In this document: one piece after another, positions 1 to 8,208 of the stretch
Position numbering within the stretch: the first letter of the stretch is position 1
How the letters are laid out: each line of letters begins with the position of its first letter
NCBI RefSeq assembly: GCF_012033695.1
Contig: NZ_JAAVJI010000012.1
Span: 1 to 64,000 of the forward strand
Length of the DNA stretch: 64,000 nucleotides
Direction of reading: 5' to 3'
From: Pseudomonas quercus
Lineage (GTDB): Bacteria; Pseudomonadota; Gammaproteobacteria; Pseudomonadales; Pseudomonadaceae
The notes under the pieces: model-generated
Told to the model about the DNA's origin: nothing
The model's input: only the letters and a program-made list of their open reading frames with translations
Database searches by the model: none
Translations under genes and position numbers: made by a program

Positions 1-127
1 GGAACTGGATGAGTACATTTACTATTACAACCACCACCGCATCAAGCTCAGGCTCGGTGGTCTGAGCCCTGTTGAGTACAGGGCTCAGGCAACATCATAA
101 ACTGTCCAACTTTAAGGGGGCAGTCCA
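1..127 (+). mobile_element. Right end of an IS3-family insertion sequence (partial)
   Basis: The window opens inside an insertion sequence. It contains the last codons of a DDE transposase (2-100) followed by a terminal inverted repeat. The end GGGGGCAGTCCA (116-127) finishes in CA, the usual IS3-family terminus, and would pair with a left end beginning TGGACTGCCCCC outside the window. The sequence after 127 belongs to the REP-like array, so the element appears to be inserted in or at the edge of that array. Whether the IS is complete cannot be judged from here. Confidence 0.8.
2..100 (+). CDS. IS3-family transposase OrfB, C-terminal fragment
   Basis: The final 32 codons of a transposase are visible, ending at TAA 98-100. 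They include the YYNxxRxxxxLGGLSPVEYR pattern that closes the rve integrase core of IS3-family OrfB proteins (IS3/IS150 type). The protein would cut and join the ends of the element. The catalytic DDE residues lie upstream of the window, so activity cannot be assessed. The reading frame is open from base 2. The short non-coding tail to the inverted repeat fits a normal IS end. Confidence 0.8.
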   Translation, partial: ELDEYIYYYNHHRIKLRLGGLSPVEYRAQATS

Positions 128-148
128 AGACTTGCACCAACTGTGCGC

Positions 149-459
149 TGTGGGAGCTGGCGTAGCCGGCGAACCTTGCCGTACAGACACTTGGGATATC
201 AGGTGCAATTCGTTCCCTGGCTGCGCCAGGTCCTACAAGACTTGCACCAGGCTGTACTCTGTGGGAGCTGGCGCAGCCGGCGAACAGGGCCATACAGACA
301 TTTTGGGATATCAGGTGCAGTTCGTTCCCTGGCTGCGCCAGGTCCTACAGGTTCTGCACCAACTGTGCGCTGTGGGAGCTGGCGTAGCCGGCGAACCTTG
401 CCGTACAGACACTTGCGATATCAGGTGCAATTCGTTCCCTGGCTGCGCCAGGCCCTACA
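149..459. repeat. Three tandem 111-bp REP/BIME-like palindromic units
   Basis: Three copies start at 149, 260 and 371, exactly 111 bp apart. Each has a left arm of the type TGTGGGAGCTGGCG..GCCGGCGAAC, a middle with GATATCAGGTGCA, and a right arm GTTCCCTGGCTGCGCCAGG(T/C)CCTACA. The right arm is the imperfect inverse complement of the left arm, so each unit can fold into a long hairpin. The arms resemble Pseudomonas REP elements (GGGAGCTGGC...GCCAGGTCCTAC). The sequence reads through in several frames, but those readings are repeats and not genes. The array fills the gap between the IS and the 3' end of rpoH. Confidence 0.85.
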
Positions 460-497
460 GTTTCGGCACTGCAGGGCTTGCATGGCTGTGACAGGGT

Positions 498-1352
498 TCA
501 GGCCGCGATGGAGCCTTTAAGCTTATTCATCGCGTTCTTTTCCAGCTGACGAATGCGCTCGGCAGACACGTTGTACTTGGCTGCCAGCTCATGCAGCGTG
601 GCCTTTTCCTCAGCCAGCCAGCGCTGGTAGAGAATATCGCGGCTACGCTCGTCCAGTACTTCCAAGGCTTCGTGAAGGTTACTGGTAGACGTGTCTGTCC
701 AGTCAGCATCTTCAAGCTGCCGGGCCGGGTCGTACCGGTGGTCTTCCAGGTAGTGAGCCGGTGACTGGAACGCACTGTCGTCATCCGCCTCTGCCGCCGG
801 GTCAAAAGCCATGTCCTGACCGGTCAGGCGGCTCTCCATTTCACGAACTTCACGCGGCTCCACGCCCAGACTCTCGGCTACACGATGCACTTCATCGTTG
901 TTTAGCCAGGCCAGACGCTTTTTTTGGCTGCGCAGGTTAAAGAACAGTTTGCGCTGTGCCTTGGTAGTAGCGACCTTCACAATGCGCCAGTTGCGCAATA
1001 TGAACTCGTGAATTTCGGCCTTGATCCAGTGAACAGCAAAGGACACCAGGCGCACACCCATTTCCGGGTTGAAGCGTTTGACAGCTTTCATCAAGCCGAC
1101 ATTGCCTTCCTGGATAAGGTCGGCCTGCGCCAGGCCGTAGCCCGAATAACTGCGGGCAATATGTACAACGAAGCGCAGGTGAGCCAGCACCATTTCACGG
1201 GCGGCTTCGAGGTCCTGGCTGTAGTAGAGTTTATCTGCCAGCTCGCGCTCCCGCTCCGGTGTCAGCAAAGCAATGCTGTTCACCGCATGCACGTAGGCTT
1301 CCAGGTTTGCGCCTGGAACCAGCATGTGCGCAGGTTGCAAGGAAGTGGTCAT
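498..1352 (-). CDS. rpoH: RNA polymerase heat-shock sigma factor sigma-32
   Basis: This is a 284-residue sigma-70-family factor that directs RNA polymerase to heat-shock promoters. Region 2 contains DLIQEGNVGLMKAV and the -10-binding stretch around FAVHWIKAEIHEF. The RpoH-specific box QRKLFFNLR follows, which separates it from RpoD and RpoS. The C-terminal region 4 helix-turn-helix ends near YNVSAERIRQLE. Length is normal. It lies 107 bp downstream of ftsX in the same direction, the usual ftsY-ftsE-ftsX-rpoH order, and normally has its own promoters in that gap. DnaK- and FtsH-dependent control is known for the family but cannot be seen here. Confidence 0.98.
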   Translation of the reverse strand: MTTSLQPAHMLVPGANLEAYVHAVNSIALLTPERERELADKLYYSQDLEAAREMVLAHLRFVVHIARSYSGYGLAQADLIQEGNVGLMKAVKRFNPEMGVRLVSFAVHWIKAEIHEFILRNWRIVKVATTKAQRKLFFNLRSQKKRLAWLNNDEVHRVAESLGVEPREVREMESRLTGQDMAFDPAAEADDDSAFQSPAHYLEDHRYDPARQLEDADWTDTSTSNLHEALEVLDERSRDILYQRWLAEEKATLHELAAKYNVSAERIRQLEKNAMNKLKGSIAA

Positions 1353-1459
1353 TCAAAAACCTCCAACGAACAGATGTGCGCCTTGTGAGCGCCGACACCA
1401 ATAGACCGTACCATTTAGAACGAGTTCCGACGGCAAAGTCCTTGGCGCCAAAAATATGG

Positions 1460-2488
1460 TTAACGCGGCGCCAGCTCCCGAAGGTGCCTCGCCACAGCGA
1501 TCCACGCACCGATATACCCCAACAATACCGCCCCTAGCAAGAGGGAAAAACCGTCTGAAGACGGTACCCCGCCAAGGGCGAAGTCGCTGCCGTACAATCC
1601 GGCAAGGTTCACGACGGCACCGTTGAGCCAATCCAGCCCGAAGGCCAGTACAGCCCAGGCTAATAGCCCGGCGCCAAACCCATAGAGCGCACCCATGTAC
1701 AGAAACGGGCGCCGAACATAGGCGTCTGTGCCCCCTACCAGCTTTATGACCTCGATCTCGTTGCGCCGGTTCTCGATATGCAGCCGAATGGTATTACCGA
1801 TCACCAACAGGAGGGCCGAAATCAGCAAGACCGCCAGCCCGAACACAAAGCGGTCCCCCAGCTTGAGGATGGCCGCCAGGCGCTCTACCCACACGAGGTC
1901 CAGTTGAGCCTGCTCCACATTTGGTAGCCCTGCCAACTGGGTACGCAGCGCCTCAAGCGCAGGCTTGTCTACTTCCAGGGGCGTGACAACGACTACACCT
2001 GGCAATGGGTTATCCGGCAGTTCCTTGAGCGCCTCACCGAGCCCTGACTGCTGTTGGAACGCGTCCAGGCCCTCTTCACGGCTGATGAACTCAGCGTCTG
2101 CCACACCTGCCAGGCCTTTAGCTTGCGCAACCAGCGCATCGCCCTCCCGGCTACCGGCATCCATGCGCATATAGAGGGAGATCTGCGCGGCACGCTGCCA
2201 GGAACCACCCAGGCGCTCCACATTCTTGAGCAGCAGAGACAACCCCATGGGCAGGCTGAGCGCAACAGCCATCACCAGGCATGTGAAAAAGCTGCCGAAT
2301 GGCTGGCGCCCTAAGCGCTTGAGGCTATCGACCAGGCTTGCTCGGTGGCTTTCAAGCCAAGCATTGAACAGGGCGTTGAAGCCTGGCCCGTCGTCCTGTT
2401 CGTTGCGCCGAGGTTTTTTCTTGGGCGCATTATCGGAAGGCTTTGGCGCCACACGGTCCGATACCTTTGGGCTGCGCGTCGCACTCAT
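1460..2488 (-). CDS. ftsX: Cell-division ABC transporter-like membrane protein FtsX
   Basis: A 342-residue inner-membrane protein that pairs with FtsE and transmits its ATPase cycle to periplasmic murein-hydrolase activators at the septum. A basic, charged N-terminal tail of about 60 residues precedes the first membrane segment (FTCLVMAVALSLPM). A large periplasmic domain follows, then three more membrane segments (for example VFGLAVLLISALLLVIG), giving the four-helix FtsX topology. Its start overlaps the ftsE stop by 4 bases, which indicates translational coupling. Length and neighbours fit the family. Confidence 0.97.
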   Translation of the reverse strand: MSATRSPKVSDRVAPKPSDNAPKKKPRRNEQDDGPGFNALFNAWLESHRASLVDSLKRLGRQPFGSFFTCLVMAVALSLPMGLSLLLKNVERLGGSWQRAAQISLYMRMDAGSREGDALVAQAKGLAGVADAEFISREEGLDAFQQQSGLGEALKELPDNPLPGVVVVTPLEVDKPALEALRTQLAGLPNVEQAQLDLVWVERLAAILKLGDRFVFGLAVLLISALLLVIGNTIRLHIENRRNEIEVIKLVGGTDAYVRRPFLYMGALYGFGAGLLAWAVLAFGLDWLNGAVVNLAGLYGSDFALGGVPSSDGFSLLLGAVLLGYIGAWIAVARHLRELAPR

Positions 2489-3156
2489 TGGCCAGCCTCC
2501 CCATCTCCGATCAGGCGGCCACGTTGCAGCGTGAGCATGCGGTGGCGCATGCGGGCAATCAATGCCAGGTCATGGCTGGCGATCAGCACGCTGGTCCCCA
2601 ACCGGTTGATGTCTTCGAATACGCCCATGATTTCCGCAGCCAATCGAGGGTCGAGGTTGCCCGTAGGTTCATCGGCCAGCAGCAAGGCCGGCTGATGGAC
2701 GATAGCGCGGGCGATGCCCACACGTTGCTGCTGGCCTGTGGACAAGTCGCCTGGGTACAGCAGGCCTTTCTCATTCAGCGATACACGGTCCAGCGCAGAG
2801 TCCACCCGCTTAGCGATCTCGTCCTTGGGCAGGCCAAGAATCTGTAAAGGAAGCGCGATGTTGTTGAACACCGTGCGATCGAATAACAACTGGTGGTTCT
2901 GGAACACCACCCCGATCTGCCGACGCAGGAAAGGGATCTGCGCATTGCTGATCTGGCCCAGGTCTTGCCCGGCCAGCAGCAGCTTGCCACTGGTAGGCCG
3001 CTCCATCGCCAGCAGCAGGCGTAACAACGTACTTTTACCCGCCCCGGAGTGCCCGGTCACGAACAGGAATTCACCACGGCGCACCCGAAAGCTGAGTTCG
3101 TGCAGCCCCACATGGCCATTTGCATAGCGCTTGCCCACCTGTTCGAAACGGATCAT
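2485..3156 (-). CDS. ftsE: Cell-division ATP-binding protein FtsE
   Basis: A 223-residue ABC ATPase that partners FtsX at the division septum. It shows Walker A GHSGAGKST (about residues 35-43), the signature LSTGQQQR, Walker B LLLADEPTGNLD and the switch histidine in ASHD. It has no transport partner other than FtsX. It overlaps ftsY upstream and ftsX downstream by 4 bases each, so the three genes form a tightly coupled operon. Length is typical of FtsE (about 220). Confidence 0.97.
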   Translation of the reverse strand: MIRFEQVGKRYANGHVGLHELSFRVRRGEFLFVTGHSGAGKSTLLRLLLAMERPTSGKLLLAGQDLGQISNAQIPFLRRQIGVVFQNHQLLFDRTVFNNIALPLQILGLPKDEIAKRVDSALDRVSLNEKGLLYPGDLSTGQQQRVGIARAIVHQPALLLADEPTGNLDPRLAAEIMGVFEDINRLGTSVLIASHDLALIARMRHRMLTLQRGRLIGDGEAGQ

Positions 3157-4583
3157 GCCTCACGCTCGGCGAACAAAGCCTTAACGAAAGCGTCGGCCTC
3201 GAACGCGCGCAGGTCGTCGATCCCTTCGCCCACGCCGATGTAACGAATGGGCAGGCTGAACTGCTTGGCCAGTGCGAAGATCACGCCGCCTTTGGCCGTG
3301 CCATCTAGCTTGGTCAGCGCCAGGCCGGTGAGTGCCACGGACTGGTTGAAATGCTTGGCCTGGTTGATCGCGTTCTGCCCAGTGCCGGCATCCAGTACCA
3401 GCAACACTTCGTGTGGCGCCGCCTCGTCCAGCTTGCCGATTACCCGGCGCACCTTCTTGAGCTCTTCCATGAGGTTGTCTTTGGTGTGCAAACGGCCAGC
3501 CGTATCGGCAATCAGCACATCCACCCCGCGTGCCTTGGCAGCCTGCACGGCATCAAAGATGACCGAGGCAGAGTCTGCGCCTGTGTGCTGGGCAATCACC
3601 GGCACGCCATTGCGTTCGCCCCACACCTGCAGCTGCTCCACCGCAGCGGCACGGAAGGTGTCACCCGCCGCCAGCATCACCTTTTTGCCTTCGCGTTGGT
3701 AACGGGCCGCCAGCTTGCCAATGGTGGTGGTTTTACCAGCGCCGTTTACACCCACAACCAGAATGACAAAGGGGCCTTGCTGCTTGCTGATGACCAGCGG
3801 TTTCTCAACAGGGCGGAGCATGGCAGCCAGCTCTTCCTGGAGAGAAACAAACAGGGCCTGCGCGTCTGTCAGTTGCTTGCGTGCAACCTTCTGCGTCAGG
3901 TTGCGGATGATGACGGACGTTGCTTCTACGCCGACGTCGGCTGTGAGCAAACGCGTTTCAATGTCGTCGAGCAAGTCGTCGTCAATGGCCTTTCTGCCCA
4001 GGAACAGGCTGGCCATACCCTCGCCAATACTGGCGCTGGTCTTGCTCAGGCCCTGCTTGAGCCGGGCAAAGAAGCCGACCTTGGCAGGCTCTTCGGCGAT
4101 AGGTGCAGGTACCGCTGGGGCAACCACGGGTACGAGGGGCGCAATGACCGGCGGCGCAACCTCGGCCAGTGGCACCTCGGGCTCGGGGAGGCGCGCAGGG
4201 GCGGGCGTTGATACCTCTGGGATTGCCGCGGCCTGGGCAGCCTGTGCGGGCGTTGGCGGCGGCAGCGGGGCCGGTTCTGGCTCTGGCTGAATGCCTACCG
4301 CCTCCTCCGGAACAGGTAGTTCGAGCCGGGCTGGCGGCACAAGCGCAGGCTCAACGACAGGCGCCAGGGCGGTTTCCGGTTCTGGCGCCAGCACTGGCTC
4401 TGGCGCAAGGGCTACTGCGCGCTCGGCCGCAGCCTCTTCGGTTTCTGCAGCGGGAACAGGCAGCTCCGGCTCAGGTTCAGGCTCAACAACAGGCGCCTGT
4501 GGCTTTTTGCGAAGCCAACCGAACAGGCCTTTTTTCTCGCCGGCCGGGGCCGGGGTCTTCTTATCGTCACTGGAACCAAACAT
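3153..4583 (-). CDS. ftsY: Signal recognition particle receptor FtsY
   Basis: A 476-residue SRP receptor GTPase that docks ribosome-nascent chain complexes at the inner membrane. The first 165 or so residues are low complexity, rich in Pro, Ala, Glu and Val (PEPEPELPVP-type repeats), corresponding to the acidic A domain that binds lipid and SecYEG. The NG domain follows, with GVNGAGKTTTIGKLA (G1), DTAGRL (G3), TKLDGTAKGG (G4/G5 region) and a C-terminal GVGEGIDDL. It is the first gene of the ftsYEX operon. The repetitive A domain creates long open frames on the other strand that are not genes. Confidence 0.97.
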   Translation of the reverse strand: MFGSSDDKKTPAPAGEKKGLFGWLRKKPQAPVVEPEPEPELPVPAAETEEAAAERAVALAPEPVLAPEPETALAPVVEPALVPPARLELPVPEEAVGIQPEPEPAPLPPPTPAQAAQAAAIPEVSTPAPARLPEPEVPLAEVAPPVIAPLVPVVAPAVPAPIAEEPAKVGFFARLKQGLSKTSASIGEGMASLFLGRKAIDDDLLDDIETRLLTADVGVEATSVIIRNLTQKVARKQLTDAQALFVSLQEELAAMLRPVEKPLVISKQQGPFVILVVGVNGAGKTTTIGKLAARYQREGKKVMLAAGDTFRAAAVEQLQVWGERNGVPVIAQHTGADSASVIFDAVQAAKARGVDVLIADTAGRLHTKDNLMEELKKVRRVIGKLDEAAPHEVLLVLDAGTGQNAINQAKHFNQSVALTGLALTKLDGTAKGGVIFALAKQFSLPIRYIGVGEGIDDLRAFEADAFVKALFAEREA

Positions 4584-4801
4584 GGAAGGTGGCTATCTCA
4601 AAGTAGCGAAGCGCCAGCGGGGGCGCCTCGGAAAAAAAACAGACCTTTTTTCACCCGACGCGTTCGTCACTGCTCAAAAACCGGGCCACCTGGCAATCAT
4701 GGTCACAGGCGTGGCCCTAGGCCGGGCGGATCAGTATCCTAGCACCTCCTCGCCCGCCGACGCTAAGGCCAGGGGGCATCCGTACAGGTTCCGCGATTAA
4801 A

Positions 4802-6157
4802 ATGACAGTTCTCTCCCGCTACCTTGCCGGGCTACTGGCAGGCCTTTCCTGCTGCACCCTGGCCAGCACCGCATCAGCCGCCCAGCCTACCCACGAGTAC
4901 GTTCTGGCCAATGGCTTGAAGGTGATAGTGCGTGAGGATCACCGCGCACCCGTGGTGGTTTCACAGCTTTGGTACAAGGTGGGCTCCACCTACGAAGGCC
5001 CCGGCCAGACAGGGCTGTCCCATGTGCTGGAACACATGATGTTCAAGGGCAGCAGCAAGCTGGGCCCTGGGGAAAGCTCCCGCGTGTTGCGCGACCTGGG
5101 CGCGGAAGAAAACGCTTTTACCAGCGATGACTACACAGCCTTCTACCAAGTGCTGGCCCGGGACCGGCTGCCAGTGGCGCTGGAAATGGAAGCCGACCGT
5201 ATGGCAACCCTGACGCTACCTGAGTCAGAATTCACACGGGAAATCGAAGTCATCAAAGAAGAGCGACGGCTGCGTACCGACGACAAGCCCTCTCAGAAAG
5301 CCTTCGAACTGTTCAAGGCAGCCGCCTACCCTTCCAGCAGCTACCGCACGCCAACCATTGGCTGGATGGCCGACCTTCAGCGCACGTCAGTTCAGGATGC
5401 ACGTGACTGGTACCGTACGTGGTACGCGCCCAATAACGCCACGCTGGTGGTGGTGGGCGATGTTCAGCCCGAAGACGTTAAAGCCATGGCCGAACGCTTC
5501 TTTGGGCCTATTCCCCAACGGCCGGTGCCTGTGGCCAAGCGCCCGGTCGAACTAGCCGAGCCCGGTGAGCGCAGGCTAGTACTGCCCGTGCGTACCCAGT
5601 TGCCCAGCTTGTTGATGGCCTTCAACGTGCCCAGTGCCGCCACAGCAGCAGATGCCCGTAGTGTGCAGGCCCTGCGCCTGACGGTTGCCCTGCTGGACGG
5701 CGGCTACAGTGCGCGCATGGCCTCCAGATTAGAGCGCGGCTCGGAGGTGGTGTCCGCTGCCTCTGCCAGCTACGACGCTTACGAACGTGGCGATAGCCTG
5801 TTTACCCTGTCGGCGACGCCAAACAGTGAGAAACATAAAACCCTCGCTGACACCGAGAAGGCCGTATGGGCCCTGCTTGATGACTTGAAACGCACCCCGC
5901 CCACCGCCGAAGAGCTTGAGCGCGTACGCGCCCAGTTCATTGCAGGGTTGGTATACGACCAGGACTCCATCACGTCCCAGGCCACGGCCATTGGCCAGCT
6001 GGAAACCGTTGGCCTGCCCTGGAGCCTGCTGGACGGCGAAGTCGAGGCCCTGAGCCAGGTAACGCCGGAAGATATTCGCCAAGCGGCACGTACCTATTTC
6101 ACGCACAGCCGCCTGACCGTGGCCCATGTTTTACCGGAGGCTGCACCCCATGACTGA
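4802..6157 (+). CDS. M16-family zinc metalloprotease, catalytic partner
   Basis: A 451-residue pitrilysin/insulinase-family protease with an N-terminal signal peptide (hydrophobic stretch about 8-22, cleavage near ASA-AQ), so probably periplasmic. The inverted zinc motif HVLEH is at residues 74-78 and the downstream glutamate ligand lies in the following helical region (EVIKEERR). Its stop overlaps the start of a second M16 gene by 8 bases. Such pairs usually form a heterodimer with one catalytic subunit. It is divergent from ftsY across a 218-bp gap. The natural substrate is unknown; a PqqF or processing-peptidase function should not be assumed. Confidence 0.92.
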   Translation: MTVLSRYLAGLLAGLSCCTLASTASAAQPTHEYVLANGLKVIVREDHRAPVVVSQLWYKVGSTYEGPGQTGLSHVLEHMMFKGSSKLGPGESSRVLRDLGAEENAFTSDDYTAFYQVLARDRLPVALEMEADRMATLTLPESEFTREIEVIKEERRLRTDDKPSQKAFELFKAAAYPSSSYRTPTIGWMADLQRTSVQDARDWYRTWYAPNNATLVVVGDVQPEDVKAMAERFFGPIPQRPVPVAKRPVELAEPGERRLVLPVRTQLPSLLMAFNVPSAATAADARSVQALRLTVALLDGGYSARMASRLERGSEVVSAASASYDAYERGDSLFTLSATPNSEKHKTLADTEKAVWALLDDLKRTPPTAEELERVRAQFIAGLVYDQDSITSQATAIGQLETVGLPWSLLDGEVEALSQVTPEDIRQAARTYFTHSRLTVAHVLPEAAPHD

Positions 6158-7610
6158 GCACCGCCCCTTTGCAGCCACGCTGCTGGCCTTGCTCTTGAGC
6201 ACCAGCGCTACGTTGCAGGCTGCCGAACCCGCGCCAGCGACCTCCTCAGCCAGCCCTCACTTGGAAACCCTGGCCAGCGCAAAGGCGGCCGCACCTACCT
6301 ATCGCCAGCTCAACGTACAGCGCTGGACCACCCAGGCTGGCGCACGTGTGCTGTTTGTCGAAGCCCATGAATTGCCGATGTTCGACCTGCGCGTCACGTT
6401 CGCAGCCGGTAGCGCCCAGGATGGGCAGACGCCAGGCCTGGCGCTGATGACCAACGCCATGCTCAACGAAGGCGTACCCGGCAAGGATGTGGATGCTATT
6501 GCCCGGGGTTTCGAAGGGCTGGGAGCGGACTTCGGCAACGGCTCGTATCGGGACATGGCCGTCGCTAACCTACGCAGCCTGGTAGACCCTTCTAAGCGCG
6601 AGCCCGCCATGGCTCTGTTCAGCGAGGTGTTAGGCAAGCCAACGTTCCCAGCAGCCTCCGTCACGCGCATCAAGAACCAGCTGCTGGCAGGTTTTGAATA
6701 CCAGAAACAGAACCCTTCGCACCTGGCCAACCAGGCGTTCATGACCCAGTTGTATGGCAGCCACCCCTACGCACATGGCAGTGAAGGGGATGCCAAATCA
6801 GTGCAGGCAATCACCGTCGCACAAATGCGTGCTTTCCATAAACGGGCTTATGCGGCTGGCAACGCTGTCATTGCTCTAGTGGGCGACCTGGACCGTGCCC
6901 AGGCCGAGGCCTTGGCCGAGCAGGTGTCGCGTGCACTGCCAGCAGGGCCCGCTTTGCCGTTGGCGCCTCAGGCAAAAGCGCCAGCCCCTGCTGTCACCCA
7001 TATCGAATTCCCGTCCAAGCAGACCCATGTACTGGTCGGCCAGTTAGGCATTGCCCGTGACGACCCTGACTATGTGGCACTGACCATGGGTAATCAGATT
7101 CTGGGCGGCGGCGGTTTCGGTACCCGGCTGATGACCGAGGTGCGCGAACGCCGCGGCCTGGCGTATGGGGTGTCGTCCGGGTTCTCTGCCATGCAGGCGC
7201 AGGGCCCTTTCCTGATTAGCCTTCAAACCCGAGCGCAGGTGAGCCAAGGTACGCTGGAGCTGGTGCGCCAGGTGTTACGCGATTTCCTGCGCGATGGCCC
7301 TACCGAGGCCGAGCTGGCCGCCGCCAAGCAGGAACTGGCAGGCAGTTTCCCCTTGTCCAATGCCAGTAACGCCAGCATCGTGGGGCAGCTGGGAGGCATG
7401 GGTTTCTACAACTTGCCCGTGTCCTACTTGGAAGACTTCATGGCGCAATCCCAGCAGCTCACCGTAGAGCAGGTCAAACGTGCCATGAATCGGCACCTTG
7501 ATGCCGACAAACTGCTTGTTGTAACAGTAGGGCCTACGGTTGCCCAAGACCCTTTGCCCCCACCCTCTGACCACCCTGCCGAGCCAACCCTCGGCACCCC
7601 GGAGCACTAA
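6150..7610 (+). CDS. M16-family protein lacking the zinc motif (regulatory partner)
   Basis: A 486-residue exported M16 protein with a signal peptide (about residues 8-27, ending LQA-AEP). Where the active partner has HxxEH this protein reads MTNAMLNEG, so it cannot bind the catalytic zinc. It keeps the substrate-binding R/Y-type motif ERRGLAYGVSSGF near the C-terminal half. The start at 6150 is preferred over an in-frame ATG at 6126 because it follows CGGAGG at 6135-6140 and overlaps the upstream stop by only 8 bases. It is most likely the non-catalytic half of a two-subunit periplasmic protease. Confidence 0.9.
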   Translation: MTEHRPFAATLLALLLSTSATLQAAEPAPATSSASPHLETLASAKAAAPTYRQLNVQRWTTQAGARVLFVEAHELPMFDLRVTFAAGSAQDGQTPGLALMTNAMLNEGVPGKDVDAIARGFEGLGADFGNGSYRDMAVANLRSLVDPSKREPAMALFSEVLGKPTFPAASVTRIKNQLLAGFEYQKQNPSHLANQAFMTQLYGSHPYAHGSEGDAKSVQAITVAQMRAFHKRAYAAGNAVIALVGDLDRAQAEALAEQVSRALPAGPALPLAPQAKAPAPAVTHIEFPSKQTHVLVGQLGIARDDPDYVALTMGNQILGGGGFGTRLMTEVRERRGLAYGVSSGFSAMQAQGPFLISLQTRAQVSQGTLELVRQVLRDFLRDGPTEAELAAAKQELAGSFPLSNASNASIVGQLGGMGFYNLPVSYLEDFMAQSQQLTVEQVKRAMNRHLDADKLLVVTVGPTVAQDPLPPPSDHPAEPTLGTPEH

Positions 7611-8203
7611 TGGCCATTCAACCTGCCAAATCCGGCCCGCGTGGCGGCCAGGGCCAACTGCGTATCATCGGTGGCCAATGGCGCAGCCGTCGGGTCACTT
7701 TCCCCGAGGGGCCTGGCCTGCGGCCCACGCCGGACCGTGTCCGCGAAACGCTATTCAACTGGCTAGCGCCTTACGTCGCTGGCGCACGGGTGCTGGACCC
7801 GTTCGCTGGCAGTGGCGCGCTGTACCTGGAGGCCTTGTCCCGTGGCGCAGCCATGGGCTTGGCACTAGACAGCAATGCCGTTGCCATTGCCAGCCTTCGG
7901 GGCAACCTGGACCTGCTCAAATGCCCGGTAGGCCAGCTGTTGCAGGCTGACGCCGTACGCTACCTGGAAAACCAGCCCGCACAGCCATTCGACCTTGTGT
8001 TTCTGGACCCGCCCTTCCATCAGAACCTGCTGGCACCCGTCTGCGCACTGCTGGACAGCAAAGGGTGGCTGGCTGAGCAGGCCTGGATCTATACAGAGAG
8101 CGAAACGCCGCCTTCCAGCCTTCAACTGCCAGCCGGGTGGCACCTTCACCGGGAGAAACAGGCCGGGCAGGTCTATTACGCACTGTGGTCAACAGGGCGC
8201 TGA
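7610..8203 (+). CDS. rsmD: 16S rRNA (guanine-966-N2)-methyltransferase
   Basis: A 197-residue class I SAM-dependent methyltransferase that modifies G966 of 16S rRNA. Motif I is DPFAGSGALYLEALSRGA, and the catalytic NPPY-like motif is DLVFLDPPF. An N-terminal LRIIGGQWRSRR segment and RPTPDRVRETLFNWL are characteristic of RsmD. Its ATG overlaps the TAA of the upstream M16 gene by one base, so it is probably co-transcribed with the peptidase pair. It is commonly found next to coaD or ftsY in gammaproteobacteria, and both are near here. Confidence 0.96.
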   Translation: MAIQPAKSGPRGGQGQLRIIGGQWRSRRVTFPEGPGLRPTPDRVRETLFNWLAPYVAGARVLDPFAGSGALYLEALSRGAAMGLALDSNAVAIASLRGNLDLLKCPVGQLLQADAVRYLENQPAQPFDLVFLDPPFHQNLLAPVCALLDSKGWLAEQAWIYTESETPPSSLQLPAGWHLHREKQAGQVYYALWSTGR

Positions 8204-8208
8204 ACGCA

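Noticed and set aside
149..459. Possible CRISPR array
   Set aside because: The units are 111 bp with internal inverted arms and near-identical middles; there are no unique spacers and no cas genes.
72..520. Long open frames across the repeat array that give Cys/Gly-rich proteins
   Set aside because: They are translations of the 111-bp palindromic repeats in several frames and have no conserved coding character.
4169..4800. Open frames antisense to the 5' end of ftsY
   Set aside because: They arise from the low-complexity Pro/Ala/Glu-coding region; ftsY is clear on the other strand.
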